Of a stretch of DNA of 64,000 nucleotides, positions 8,490 to 17,517 are shown one piece after another. A program made the position numbers and the translations under genes. The notes under the pieces were generated by a model. That model was not told the DNA's origin. It searched no databases and was given only the letters and a program-made list of their open reading frames with translations. The stretch is from Bacteroidales bacterium UBA5235. GTDB taxonomy: Bacteria; Bacteroidota; Bacteroidia; Bacteroidales; VadinHA17. Within the stretch, counting starts at the first letter, position 1. Every line of letters starts with the position of its first letter. Where the stretch lies: positions 58,653-122,652 of the forward strand of contig DHUL01000037.1 in assembly GCA_002409145.1 (NCBI GenBank). Reading direction: 5' to 3'.

Positions 8490-8831
8490 GTCAGTCCGTG
8501 TTAGTTCCTGTAGTCCCAGATACAGGTGTATTATATAGGGGAAGCGTGGGACAATAGTATTCCTTTCGGGACAGCCGGTACTTCCGTGTTTTAATTAACT
8601 GGTCCGGGCTCAGCTCATGTTATGTTATTTCCCGGTTGCACGAACTAACAACCAGGAAATGGAATGAACAGCCTTTATAACCGTTAACTGAATGCGGAAT
8701 TTCACCTGCCGGTTATCCGGTAAAGGTTATTAACTAACGCTCCCGTTTGACAAATAACAGGTTAAATGTAAAAAAATAATACATTAAGTCAGCCATTTAT
8801 TACCTTTAGTCGTTCAAAATAATCTGCTTAC
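8490..8831. other. Intergenic region between divergent orphan and MNT-HEPN genes
   Basis: This 342-base AT-rich gap holds no convincing frame on either strand. TACCTTTA at 8801-8808, one mismatch from TAnnTTTG, is a candidate -7 element for the forward gene starting at 8832. A GTCCCA/TGGGAC pair (about 8510-8553) could form a weak long-loop hairpin. Nothing else stands out. Confidence 0.5.
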
Positions 8832-9791
8832 ATGAAAAAGTCTGTAAAATATCTGCCGCGGGAGAAACAAGAAGACCTGAAATATATTGTTAGCATGATT
8901 CTGGAGAGAATCCCTCGTACTGAAATGATAATACTGTACGGCAGTTACGCCACCGGGAAGTATGTTGAATACGACACTCGTGTTGAATTCGGTGTTCGTA
9001 CCACCTATATGAGTGATTATGATATACTTGTCGTGACGAGTGGTGAAAAGGATAAGGAAGTCGGTCAGAAACTTGATAATATCGAAGCTATTTACTATAA
9101 AAATCATAGCATTAGCGATATTCTTTACGTAGGTGAAACCGGCAGTATGGAAGTGATATCCGGCAGGTCCTCAGACAGGCAAACACCGGTACAGTTCATT
9201 AATGAAGACATCAGGAAATTGAACAGGGATCTGTCGGATGGCAGGTATTTTTATACCCAGATTAAAGAAGAGGGTATTCTGTTGTACAACAGTGGTAAAC
9301 ATAAACTCGAAAGACGCCGGAAACTGCGTTTTGATGAGATTGCTAAACAGGCTGCGGAGTATTTTGAAGAGAAATTCAACAGGGCTTCTGTATTTATAAA
9401 ACATGCCAGGTATGCATTTAAGGATAAAGACTATGGGATGGCATCTTTTTTTCTCCACCAGACAATTGAAAACCTGTTTTACGCCGTGAGGTTGGTTTAC
9501 ACCCTGGAAAACAATAAGATGCATAATCTGATAAAACTGCTGGCATCGGTAAGGAAGTACTCGGGTGAGTTTGAGAAACTATTCTTCCCGGAAAAAACAG
9601 AAGATGAGAAAAGGTTGTTTAACCTTGTAAAGGCTGCATATGTCGAAGCCCGTTATAATCCGGATTTTGTGGTGACAAAAGCTGATGCAGAGTATCTGAT
9701 CTCTGTGGCAGAAAGGCTTTTTAAACTTGTTGATGAGCTTTGTCACATAAGGATCAGCGAGTATGAGAAATCGGCGTCTTCTGCAGCCTGA
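8832..9791 (+). CDS. Fused nucleotidyltransferase (MNT)-HEPN domain protein
   Basis: A 319-residue single-chain fusion. The N-terminal half is a minimal nucleotidyltransferase: GSYATGKY at residues 37-44 and the metal-binding SDYDILVV at 61-68, with an unusually long insert of about 18 residues between them. It ends around IKEEGILLYNSGK. The C-terminal half (about 165-310) is a helical HEPN domain of the DUF86/PF05168 type, with FFLHQTIENLFYAVRL and ARYNPDFVVTKADAEYL. The canonical RX4-6H RNase motif is not visible: the position after ARYNPD is Phe. In two-gene relatives the MNT partner AMPylates and silences the HEPN toxin; fusions of this kind may be self-contained regulators or inactive as RNases. 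AT-rich composition suggests horizontal transfer. Confidence 0.87.
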   Translation: MKKSVKYLPREKQEDLKYIVSMILERIPRTEMIILYGSYATGKYVEYDTRVEFGVRTTYMSDYDILVVTSGEKDKEVGQKLDNIEAIYYKNHSISDILYVGETGSMEVISGRSSDRQTPVQFINEDIRKLNRDLSDGRYFYTQIKEEGILLYNSGKHKLERRRKLRFDEIAKQAAEYFEEKFNRASVFIKHARYAFKDKDYGMASFFLHQTIENLFYAVRLVYTLENNKMHNLIKLLASVRKYSGEFEKLFFPEKTEDEKRLFNLVKAAYVEARYNPDFVVTKADAEYLISVAERLFKLVDELCHIRISEYEKSASSAA

Positions 9792-9803
9792 AGATCCAGT
9801 GTA

Positions 9804-9830
9804 ATAAAAAGAGGGCCCCGAAAGGCCCTC
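9804..9830 (-). terminator. Intrinsic terminator of hppA
   Basis: The hairpin GAGGGCC-CCGAAA-GGCCCTC is followed on the minus strand by TTTTTATT. It lies 24 bases past the pyrophosphatase stop. The stem could also stop forward transcripts from the MNT-HEPN gene, but the T-tract favours the minus direction. Confidence 0.85.
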
Positions 9831-9854
9831 CTGAGTTCTATATAGTCTTAGTTG

Positions 9855-12149
9855 TCATCCCATTATGCTCCACATGACCGTAAGGCCGGCGAGCACCACT
9901 GAAACCATTGACATCAGCTTGATGAGGATGTTGAGAGCCGGACCGGAGGTATCCTTGAACGGATCGCCTACAGTATCACCAACTACACCTGCCTTATGGC
10001 ACTCGCTCCCCTTGCCGCCGAAGTTGCCTTTCTCAATGAATTTTTTCGCGTTGTCCCATGCACCGCCTGCATTGTTCAGCATGCTGGCCAGGGTGAATCC
10101 GGCAGTCATGCCACCCACAAGAAGGCCTACAACACCCGGGACACCAAGCAATATGCCGGTTAAAGTCGGAACGGCTATTGCCAGAAGTGACGGGAACAAC
10201 ATCTCACGCTGAGCGCCCTTTGTAGATATGGCAACGCACTTTGCATATTCTGGTTTGCCTGTTCCTTCCATTATACCTGGTATTTCACGGAACTGGCGCC
10301 TGACCTCGTCGACCATACTTCCTGCAGCACGCCCGACAGCCTTCATTGAGAGTGCGCTGAAAAGGAATGCCATCATGGCACCGATGAAGATTCCGCCCAG
10401 GAGAAGCGGGTTAAGAACCGACAGGTTATATGCATTTACAAAGTCCATAATGCCGGCGTTGCTGACCATCACCGCAGACATGCCGTCAGGAACATTTACA
10501 GGAACATGGCTCTTGTAGAAAAGCACGTCACCTATCTGTTTGAATCCCTCAGGGGCGCTGTCGGCTGTTCTGCCGAGCCAGAGCCTTACCTCTTCAATAT
10601 AGGCAGCCACAAGGGCCATGGCGGTGAGAGCAGCTGATCCGATTGCAAATCCCTTGCCTGTTGCAGCTGTGGTGTTGCCCAGTGCATCAAGGGCATCAGT
10701 ACGCTCGCGTACCTCCTTGGGCAGATGAGACATCTCTGCGTTTCCGCCTGCGTTGTCGGCAATGGGGCCGAAGGCATCAGTAGCAAGCGTGATACCAAGA
10801 GTTGAAAGCATACCCACAGCCGCGAAACCAATACCATATACTCCGTTTGCGAAGCTGGTGAAACCGCCTGCAAACCCGTAAGCAGCTATAATGGCAGCGG
10901 CAATAACAAGAACCGGCACCCATGATGACATCATACCAACTGCCATGCCTTCAATAATGGTCGTTGCCGGACCCTGCTGAGTCTGTTTTGCAATTCCCTT
11001 CGTTGGTTTGTATTCGTCTGATGTAAAGTACTCTGTTGACTGTCCGATTATAACCCCTGCGGCAAGCCCTGCCACCACAGCACCAAACACACCCCATGAA
11101 ATCCAGCCAAGAAATGCCAGCAGGGCTACAGCCACCAGGATCAGCGCAGAACTGCCTCCTGTGCCAAGCAACAATGCATTCAACAGGTTTTTCTGCGTGG
11201 CCTGTTCCTTTGTCCGGACCATATAGACGCCCGCGATGGACAGCAATATTCCTACCGCGGCAACGATCATCGGTGAGATGATTGCCTTGATCTGGTCATT
11301 GGCGCTTAATAAGGGCAATGCTGCGCCAAGAGCAGCAGTGGACAGGATTGATCCTGCATACGATTCATAAAGGTCGGCTCCCATACCTGCCACGTCTCCC
11401 ACATTATCACCAACGTTGTCAGCTATTGTAGCCGGGTTACGCGGGTCATCCTCGGGGATGCCGGCTTCAACCTTACCAACCAGGTCAGCGCCCACATCAG
11501 CAGCCTTTGTGAAGATACCGCCGCCCACGCGGGCAAAGAGAGCCTGTGTAGAGGCACCCATACCAAATGTAAGCATGGTTGCGGTCATCTCAATCATTTT
11601 TGTATGCTGATCTGTTCCGGGCTGAACAAATGTCAGTCCGAGCCATTTCCACCCTTCAACCATATTCTCCGGCGTAAAAACAAGGTAATTAAGAATGAGG
11701 AACCAGAGGACAATATCGAGCAGGCCGAAGCCAACCACAACGAGTCCCATCACAGCACCGCTCCGGAAGGCAATCTTAAGTCCCCTGTTCAGCGAAACTG
11801 ATGCTCCCTGGGCAGTCCTTGAAGATGCCATGGTTGCTGTCTTCATCCCGAGGTAGCCACATAAACCGGAGAAGAAACCACCGGTAAGAAACGCAATAGG
11901 TACAAATGGGTTCTGAACACCCAGATATGCCAGAATCAGTAGCAGTACCACAAGGATCATAAACACCTTGAATACCACACTGTACTGGCGTTTCAGATAA
12001 GCCATTGCGCCTTCACTGACGTATCCGGCAATCTCCTGCATCCTGTCGTTGCCGGCAGGAGCCTTAATCATACCCCTGTAGAAAATCCATGCAAATAGCA
12101 AGGCAAGCACCGCTGCAATGGGCGCTATCCAAAAAAGACCTTCAATCAT
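9855..12149 (-). CDS. hppA: Membrane-bound ion-pumping pyrophosphatase
   Basis: This 764-residue integral membrane protein couples pyrophosphate hydrolysis to H+ or Na+ export. The pyrophosphate/Mg-binding loops are complete: DVGADLVGKVE, DDPRNPATIADNVGDNVGDVAGMGADLYES (split across residues about 220-260) and, near the C-terminus, DTVGDPFKDTSGPALNILIK. In GNTTAATGKGFAIGSAAL the fifth residue is Ala, not Lys, which by known family rules marks the K+-dependent class. Several Bacteroidota members of that class move Na+ or both ions; I cannot settle the ion from motifs alone. The start is placed at MIEGLFWIAP; an upstream extension of 74 residues runs into the neighbouring gene and lacks a membrane-protein character. 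Length is normal with this start. Confidence 0.96.
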   Translation of the reverse strand: MIEGLFWIAPIAAVLALLFAWIFYRGMIKAPAGNDRMQEIAGYVSEGAMAYLKRQYSVVFKVFMILVVLLLILAYLGVQNPFVPIAFLTGGFFSGLCGYLGMKTATMASSRTAQGASVSLNRGLKIAFRSGAVMGLVVVGFGLLDIVLWFLILNYLVFTPENMVEGWKWLGLTFVQPGTDQHTKMIEMTATMLTFGMGASTQALFARVGGGIFTKAADVGADLVGKVEAGIPEDDPRNPATIADNVGDNVGDVAGMGADLYESYAGSILSTAALGAALPLLSANDQIKAIISPMIVAAVGILLSIAGVYMVRTKEQATQKNLLNALLLGTGGSSALILVAVALLAFLGWISWGVFGAVVAGLAAGVIIGQSTEYFTSDEYKPTKGIAKQTQQGPATTIIEGMAVGMMSSWVPVLVIAAAIIAAYGFAGGFTSFANGVYGIGFAAVGMLSTLGITLATDAFGPIADNAGGNAEMSHLPKEVRERTDALDALGNTTAATGKGFAIGSAALTAMALVAAYIEEVRLWLGRTADSAPEGFKQIGDVLFYKSHVPVNVPDGMSAVMVSNAGIMDFVNAYNLSVLNPLLLGGIFIGAMMAFLFSALSMKAVGRAAGSMVDEVRRQFREIPGIMEGTGKPEYAKCVAISTKGAQREMLFPSLLAIAVPTLTGILLGVPGVVGLLVGGMTAGFTLASMLNNAGGAWDNAKKFIEKGNFGGKGSECHKAGVVGDTVGDPFKDTSGPALNILIKLMSMVSVVLAGLTVMWSIMG

Positions 12150-12178
12150 AACCTGACTTTTTTTTAAGATTTGAGTTA

Positions 12179-12186
12179 CAAAACTA
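12179..12186 (-). promoter_or_regulatory. -7 promoter element of hppA
   Basis: On the minus strand this reads TAGTTTTG, matching TAnnTTTG, 29 bases ahead of the chosen hppA start. A TTTG lies 24 bases further upstream, slightly far for a -33 element. It supports the downstream start codon. Confidence 0.5.
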
Positions 12187-12225
12187 ATCAGATTTTTAAA
12201 ACTACCTAACCAAAGCCGGTAGTAA

Positions 12226-14637
12226 TCATTTTTTGTTTTTAACGTACTTATCAAGCCATCTGAGGTACTCCCAGTGCATGTGGAGGAGCGATTCGCGGGC
12301 CGAGTATCCGTGAGCTTCATGTGGCAGCAGTACCAGCCTGGTAACAGCCCCGGCTCCCTTGAGTGCCGCATAGTACCTTTCGCTCTGTATGGGGAAGGTC
12401 CCCTGGTTGTCGTCAGCCATACCGTGGATCAGCAGCAGGGGATCCTTAACCTTTGTGGCATGGGTGAAGGGTGACATCTGAAGATATAATTCAGGATCCT
12501 CCCAGAAGCTGCGGCGCTCGCTCTGGAACCCGAACGGTGTAAGTGAACGGTTATAAGCACCGCTGCGGGCAATGCCTGCTGCAAAGAGCCTCGAGTGCGA
12601 CAGCAGGTGTGCGGTCATGAATGCGCCATACGAATGACCGCTGACAGCAACCCGCCCAGGATCGGTGACACCCATCTCAACAGCCTTGCTGATTGCTGCC
12701 TCAGCATTGGCAACAAGCTGTTCCACGAAGGTGTCATTGGGTTCTTTACCATCCGCACCCACTATGGGGAAACTGGCGTCATTAAGCACGGCATATCCCT
12801 GGGTTACATAAACGAGCACCGATGAAGCGCTGATGCGTGTGAAGGTATATGGAGAACCGCTCACCTGACCTGCCATCGACGGATCATTGTATTCACGCGG
12901 ATACGCCCACAGGATAGTGGGAAGCGGACCGTCCTTGGTCCTGTCATATCCGGCCGGGAGGTAAAGGGTGAATGAGAGATCCACACCATCCTTACGCTTG
13001 TAGGTGACCAGTTCCTTGTGCACACCTGCCATCTGCGGATAAGGATTCTCAAATTTCGTTACCTGCTTCAGGGTTCCCTTCTTCAGGTCACGTATGAAAT
13101 AATTCGGCACTTCAGAGACAGACTGTCTCACGGTAAGAAGAAGACCGCGGGCCGGATCAATAAACTCATTTACCGTCTCAAAGTACGGTGCCTCGGAGCG
13201 CCACAGCCTGGTTGTCCTGCCTGTCTTCAGATCATATTTGTCCATGAACGGCCTGTCACCTTCGGGTGATGCCCCGGGGCCCGACAGATACAGGCTCCTG
13301 CCCCTGTCTGTGGTCAGCAATACTGACCTGCCCCATATATTGGGCACCGTCACCGGGAAGCCGGGGTTGTTGTACCTGTCGTCAGAGTTGAGCTCCCATA
13401 GTTTTTTCAGAGTGGTCTTCGGACTGGCAGGACTGAAAGTTGATGTAACCCTGACACGTGATTTTGACAACCCCTCTGTAAGGACAGCAAGGTTTTCATC
13501 GCCCCAGGTTATTCCCTGAAAGCGTTTCTCCGTGGCAATGAAAGGCTCCGGTTCACCGGTAAATGGTGCCTCGAGGATGAATACCTGGTCATGATACTTC
13601 ATCTCCCTTGCGTGGTAGTCGCCTCCGTCAAGAGCCTCCACCCACATCAGTGATGCCGGCCTGTCACTGCGCCAGTTGTATCCCCTGGGGCCGGGTATGA
13701 CAACATCATAGCCCCTGGGCAGGTTTTCCCGGAGGGGAGCCTCAAGCAAAAGTCTTACCATCCTGCCATTAAGGTCCCATATCTCGGTCCTTGACGGGAA
13801 AAAGTAATAAGGAACCACGTACGAGAATGGCCTGCCGGTAACGGAAACGAGTAACCATTGTCCATCAGGTGAGGGCGAGACATCATTAATCATTCCCTTG
13901 CTGCCCAGAGTGGTCGCTGACATGCCATCCCACCTGACCAGTTCCGAAGTGGCATAATATTCAAAAATCTTTTCGTCATCAACTGTCTGGAGGAGGTCCT
14001 GGTATGTGCGCGACTCTCCCCTGACACCATCACTTTCCTGTACTGAAGGGCCCGCGGGCACCGCGGAAGCCTCCGGGGCTTTCCCCCTGTTGCTCAGCGT
14101 ACGGAGGTATATCAGTGATCCGTCAGGCAGCCATGTCACATTCCTGCGAAGAACGCCGTTAAGTCCTTCATCGATTTTTCGTGCCGTCATCGTTGCAGCA
14201 TCGGCAATCCATAGTTCAATTGTATTGTCAGTGGTGTTGGTGAAGGCAAACCTTTTACTGTCAGGTGACCATGCTACCCCACCCACGCTGGCTTCAGCCG
14301 GAAGATCTTTAAGATCAACAGGCTGCGTACCGTCAATCTTCATTGCCGAAATCCGGCTGATCCCCTGTCCGCGACTCGGACCATTGGTAGAAGGATTGAA
14401 CCTGATTCCGGCCAGGCGCAGTTCAGTTTGTGAAAGGTCGGCAATGGTCGGTAATCCAGGGCGGTATAACAAGAGCATCGTCTGGTTGTCAGGGCTGAGA
14501 TTCACAGATGGAGTCTGCGGGGCATCCAGTAGTGAGACAATAGCTTCAGGCGGAATCTGGTAACCGGATTTGTCCTGTGCACTGATCAGCATGGCTGAAA
14601 CGGCAAGGATGGCAGAGATGAGAATTTTACGCATCAT
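12226..14637 (-). CDS. Secreted S9 family (prolyl oligopeptidase) peptidase
   Basis: The 803-residue protein has a Sec signal peptide (MMRKILISAILAVSAMLISAQ), an N-terminal beta-propeller region with WD-like strands (PDSKRFAFTN, PDGQWLLVSV), and a C-terminal alpha/beta-hydrolase domain. The catalytic triad is visible: Ser669 in GHSYGAFM, Asp about 742 in LLIHGMADDNQ, and His776 in HEAHGYSARE. The family cleaves peptides at acyl- or dipeptidyl- ends; this long secreted type resembles glutamyl-endopeptidase/acylaminoacyl-peptidase-like members. It is predicted to be periplasmic, serving peptide nutrition or protein turnover. It lies 76 bases upstream of hppA in the same direction, but hppA has its own promoter motif. 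Confidence 0.93.
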   Translation of the reverse strand: MMRKILISAILAVSAMLISAQDKSGYQIPPEAIVSLLDAPQTPSVNLSPDNQTMLLLYRPGLPTIADLSQTELRLAGIRFNPSTNGPSRGQGISRISAMKIDGTQPVDLKDLPAEASVGGVAWSPDSKRFAFTNTTDNTIELWIADAATMTARKIDEGLNGVLRRNVTWLPDGSLIYLRTLSNRGKAPEASAVPAGPSVQESDGVRGESRTYQDLLQTVDDEKIFEYYATSELVRWDGMSATTLGSKGMINDVSPSPDGQWLLVSVTGRPFSYVVPYYFFPSRTEIWDLNGRMVRLLLEAPLRENLPRGYDVVIPGPRGYNWRSDRPASLMWVEALDGGDYHAREMKYHDQVFILEAPFTGEPEPFIATEKRFQGITWGDENLAVLTEGLSKSRVRVTSTFSPASPKTTLKKLWELNSDDRYNNPGFPVTVPNIWGRSVLLTTDRGRSLYLSGPGASPEGDRPFMDKYDLKTGRTTRLWRSEAPYFETVNEFIDPARGLLLTVRQSVSEVPNYFIRDLKKGTLKQVTKFENPYPQMAGVHKELVTYKRKDGVDLSFTLYLPAGYDRTKDGPLPTILWAYPREYNDPSMAGQVSGSPYTFTRISASSVLVYVTQGYAVLNDASFPIVGADGKEPNDTFVEQLVANAEAAISKAVEMGVTDPGRVAVSGHSYGAFMTAHLLSHSRLFAAGIARSGAYNRSLTPFGFQSERRSFWEDPELYLQMSPFTHATKVKDPLLLIHGMADDNQGTFPIQSERYYAALKGAGAVTRLVLLPHEAHGYSARESLLHMHWEYLRWLDKYVKNKK

Positions 14638-14659
14638 AAAAGTTCATTTAGATCTGTCT

Positions 14660-14667
14660 CAAATTTA
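14660..14667 (-). promoter_or_regulatory. -7 promoter element of the S9 peptidase gene
   Basis: The minus strand reads TAAATTTG, matching TAnnTTTG, 22 bases ahead of the start codon. It lies in a 100-base divergent region shared with tsaC, for which only a weaker TAACTTTA is seen. Confidence 0.5.
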
Positions 14668-14737
14668 TACTTCTGAAATCAGGCAGAAAAACTAAATAAG
14701 AGCTATTATTGTTTTTTAACTTTATCAAAAACTGACA

Positions 14738-15334
14738 ATGACCGTTCATCATAAGGAAATGAAGAGTGAATTCGGAACCGACCTGGCCAGTGCTCTGAAG
14801 GTTCTCAGAGCCGGAGGGGTTATACTTTATCCAACTGACACTGTCTGGGGGCTGGGCTGTGATGCCACAAACGCGAAAGCTGTACAACGGATCTATGAGA
14901 TCAAACAGAGGGCTGAGAACAAGAGTCTGATAATCCTTGTCAACTCCGTTGCGATGCTTGAGAGGTATGTTGAAAACCCGCCTGAGGTGGCCATAGAGAT
15001 GGCAGAGCTCTCGGAGAAGCCGATGACGGTGGTTTATGACAGGGGAAGGAACCTGGCTGAAGGGGTTGCCTCTGCCGACGGGTCCGTGGGGGTGCGGGTT
15101 TGCGCTGAACCGTTCTGCGATGCGCTCATTGAAGCTTTTCGGAAACCTCTGGTCTCCACCTCGGCAAATATAAGCGGAAGCAGTTCTCCTTCCATATTCG
15201 ATGAGATAAGTGAGGAGATGAAATCTGCTGTAGATTATATATGCCTCTGGAGACAGGATGACCGAAGCAGGGCCACACCCTCTTCGGTCATCAAAATATC
15301 CGGAAACGGTATTGTAAAAATTCTCCGCGGATGA
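14738..15334 (+). CDS. tsaC: L-threonylcarbamoyladenylate synthase
   Basis: A 198-residue Sua5/YciO/YrdC domain protein that makes threonylcarbamoyl-AMP from threonine, bicarbonate and ATP for the t6A37 modification of ANN-decoding tRNAs. Diagnostic motifs are GGVILYPTDTVWGLGCDA near residue 27, EIKQRAENKSLIILV for nucleotide binding, and STSANISGSSSP near residue 141. It lacks the extra C-terminal Sua5 domain, so it is the short TsaC form. An internal ATG 21 bases downstream could be the start instead. Its stop directly abuts that of the convergent GIN-domain gene. Cytoplasmic. Confidence 0.94.
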   Translation: MTVHHKEMKSEFGTDLASALKVLRAGGVILYPTDTVWGLGCDATNAKAVQRIYEIKQRAENKSLIILVNSVAMLERYVENPPEVAIEMAELSEKPMTVVYDRGRNLAEGVASADGSVGVRVCAEPFCDALIEAFRKPLVSTSANISGSSSPSIFDEISEEMKSAVDYICLWRQDDRSRATPSSVIKISGNGIVKILRG

Positions 15335-16030
15335 TTACTTCATCCGCACCTTGCCTGACCCGGATACAGAGGCATCAATCTTCGGATTGCCCGAATAATA
15401 GATATCGCCACTTCCCGAGATAGAGGCTCTCAGCATTTCAGTCACATGGCAGTCGCAACTGCCGCTGCCGGAAATCCTGGCATCCAGGGCTTCAATCCTG
15501 GTGCCATCCCCCATATAGTCACCGGAACCTGAGATTGATAATTCAAGTTTCCTGATGGTGCCGTTTCCGGCGAGGTTAAGACTGCCTGATCCGGATATGG
15601 CGCACTCGACTTCCCCAAGTGCCACATCACGGAGAATTGCCTTACCGCTACCGCTGATGGCCACATCGAGCTCATTCCCCCTGAGAGGATCGTTTACCGT
15701 TAACCTCCCTGAGCCCGAAACGCTTATACCATCAAGGGCAGGCATAGTGATTCTTACAATAACCTTTTTGTTCCCGGAATCAAACCATTTATCCCGTTTG
15801 ATTCTCAGCTCATCGCCGTTAACTTCGGTAATGATCTCATTGATGTAATTCCTGTCACCTTCCAGTTCAACACTGTAATCCTTTCCGATGCTGATCAGAA
15901 CTTCGCCTGAGACGGCGAATGCCACTTCGTCGAAGCCTGACACCTGTCTCTTTTCTGTATAAGCTGTCTGAGCAAGTGAAGACTGAACGGCGAATATCGT
16001 TAAGAATGAGAAAATCAGGAATTTTTTCAT
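15335..16030 (-). CDS. Secreted head-GIN-domain protein (DUF2807)
   Basis: The 231-residue product has a signal peptide (MKKFLIFSFLTIFAVQSSLAQ) and a DUF2807 domain, a right-handed beta-solenoid-like fold common in Bacteroidota cell-surface proteins. At least seven repeats of the VSGSG/ISGSG turn, spaced about 20 residues apart, are visible from residue 104 to the end (ISVSGSGRLTV, AISGSGKAIL, AISGSGSLNL and so on), alternating with short beta strands. There is no lipobox or sorting tail, so it is periplasmic or outer-membrane associated. The function of the family is not established; a putative adhesin head is the usual label. Confidence 0.9.
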   Translation of the reverse strand: MKKFLIFSFLTIFAVQSSLAQTAYTEKRQVSGFDEVAFAVSGEVLISIGKDYSVELEGDRNYINEIITEVNGDELRIKRDKWFDSGNKKVIVRITMPALDGISVSGSGRLTVNDPLRGNELDVAISGSGKAILRDVALGEVECAISGSGSLNLAGNGTIRKLELSISGSGDYMGDGTRIEALDARISGSGSCDCHVTEMLRASISGSGDIYYSGNPKIDASVSGSGKVRMK

Positions 16031-16115
16031 AGCTGCTCCGTTTTATTTGATTATAACATAAAGACGGGGCAGGATGTTCTTCGCTGCACAATGAATCAAA
16101 AAAGGAGTGGAGAGG

Positions 16116-16610
16116 TCAGTTGTTAAGATTTACGAGACCTTCCGGAAGTGCCATCCTGATTGCCTTGTGGCTGTGGTCAACTGAGATGATCAGGTCAGGG
16201 TGGATGGGTATGTATACCTCCCGGCCTTTAATGATGGCTACGGCAATAACCTGGCCGGGGTTCCGGATCAGATCATTTATTATACCTGACAATCCGGTTG
16301 TTGCATCTGTAAGTGTGAATCCCTTCAGTGCCATGAGGTCATCACCTGGCTCACCGGCGCCTTCAGAAAGCACTTCGCACCCCCGCAGATGTACAACGGA
16401 TTCTGCAGTAGGATAATCGTCAAATGAGATGATCAGTGTATCAGGGGCAGGCGAAAACGCCTCCCGTGTAAAAAAGGGAACCGGTATTCCGTCTGTCACG
16501 ACGAATACCGGTTCTCCCTGTTCCGGTTCCCCTGCAATGCCCGTCTGGCTCTTCACCACCACGGCTCCATCGAAGCCATAGGTTTTTATTATTCTGCCAA
16601 TCGATCTCAT
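16116..16610 (-). CDS. rimM: Ribosome maturation factor RimM
   Basis: A 164-residue two-domain protein required for maturation of the 30S head, where it binds ribosomal protein S19. The N-terminal beta-barrel starts with RSIGRIIKTYGFDGAVVVK, matching the G-x-I-x-x-x-x-G-x-x-G opening of the family, and the C-terminal PRC barrel contains LTDATTGLSGIINDL and EVYIPIHPDLIISVDH. It lies 26 bases downstream of rpsP on the same strand, the conserved rpsP-rimM order, and is almost certainly cotranscribed with it. Confidence 0.93.
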   Translation of the reverse strand: MRSIGRIIKTYGFDGAVVVKSQTGIAGEPEQGEPVFVVTDGIPVPFFTREAFSPAPDTLIISFDDYPTAESVVHLRGCEVLSEGAGEPGDDLMALKGFTLTDATTGLSGIINDLIRNPGQVIAVAIIKGREVYIPIHPDLIISVDHSHKAIRMALPEGLVNLNN

Positions 16611-16636
16611 TATCAGGCGGCAGGGGAATGATGACT

Positions 16637-17254
16637 TTATTCGGTCTTTTCAGCAGTATCCTCCTGAGCTTCGGCTGCGGGAGCCTCATCCTCTGCCTGT
16701 GCTGAAGCCTCTCCGGCTGCAGTTTCGGCAACGGCCTCTTCAGGAGCCTCGGCTGCTGCGGCGGCTTTTGCTGCTGCCTCAGCCTCAGCGGCGAGAGCTG
16801 CAGCCTTCTTGGCGAGTTCTTCTGCCCTGGCTTCCTTGATAGCCTTCTCAGCTTCAAGTTTCTTCTTGCGCAGTTCTTCGCCCTTCTTCTCGAGACCTGA
16901 TTTCTTAAGCTCGATCTTTTCTTCCTTGCCTTTCAGCCATTCATTAAACCGGCGGTCGGCTTCTGCTTCGTCAAAAGCGCCCTTCTTTACTCCCTCGAGG
17001 AGATGTTTCTTCATCATGACACCCTTGTACTTCAGGATTGCCCTGCATGTGTCCGTAGGTTGCGCGCCGTTCTGCAGCCATCCCAGTGCCTTCTCGAAGT
17101 TGATGTCGATCGTTGCCGGGTCAGTGATCGGATTGTAAATTCCGATCTTCTCAATGAATCTGCCATCACGTGGCGACCTGCTATCTGCTACCACCACGTG
17201 GTAGTAGGCCTGCTTCTTGCGGCCTTTCCTAGCTAATCTGATTTTTACTGACAT
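16637..17254 (-). CDS. rpsP: 30S ribosomal protein S16 with long acidic tail
   Basis: The first 80 residues or so are a standard S16 domain ([20 protein letters not shown], then [19 protein letters not shown]), a 16S rRNA-binding assembly protein of the small subunit. A C-terminal extension of about 120 residues follows: first a helical K/E-rich stretch (about 112-150), then an Ala/Glu-rich, low-complexity acidic end. S16 is usually 80-100 residues, but elongated versions are characteristic of Bacteroidota. It heads the rpsP-rimM transcription unit. The tail is likely solvent-exposed; no function is known to me. Confidence 0.97.
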   Translation of the reverse strand: MSVKIRLARKGRKKQAYYHVVVADSRSPRDGRFIEKIGIYNPITDPATIDINFEKALGWLQNGAQPTDTCRAILKYKGVMMKKHLLEGVKKGAFDEAEADRRFNEWLKGKEEKIELKKSGLEKKGEELRKKKLEAEKAIKEARAEELAKKAAALAAEAEAAAKAAAAAEAPEEAVAETAAGEASAQAEDEAPAAEAQEDTAEKTE

Positions 17255-17295
17255 TTAAAGAATTAATTTGTTGTTACTCTTTTTAAACGAGGGTG

Positions 17296-17303
17296 CAAAT
17301 ATA
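17296..17303 (-). promoter_or_regulatory. -7 promoter element of rpsP
   Basis: The minus strand reads TATATTTG, matching TAnnTTTG, 41 bases ahead of the rpsP start. The rest of the 260-base gap to the SusD operon terminator shows nothing else I can support. Confidence 0.55.
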
Positions 17304-17465
17304 CAAGTAAATTTTTTACCTGCCGACGTTTATGTACATTAAAATTCACCTCACACAGTCTGATTATGGTTTTTGAGCGCTGTTTTCGCCTGGCTGTTAA
17401 ATCCGTTACTATATAGTTACCTGCGGGCCAGCCGGCGCCGGAAATTGTTATTCTGAAAGTTCACA

Positions 17466-17493
17466 AGAAAAGGGTGTCCTTGCGAGACACCCT
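17466..17493 (-). terminator. Intrinsic terminator of the susCD operon
   Basis: An 8-bp stem (AGGGTGTC/GACACCCT, loop of 7) is followed on the minus strand by TTTTCTTG. It lies 24 bases after the stop of the last gene of the SusC-SusD-lipoprotein operon. Confidence 0.8.
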
Positions 17494-17517
17494 CTGATAA
17501 TTGTTCGTCAGATATTA

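Noticed and set aside
14006..14563. 185-codon forward frame
   Set aside because: It lies fully antisense to the catalytic and propeller region of the S9 peptidase, and its translation has no protein-like motif.
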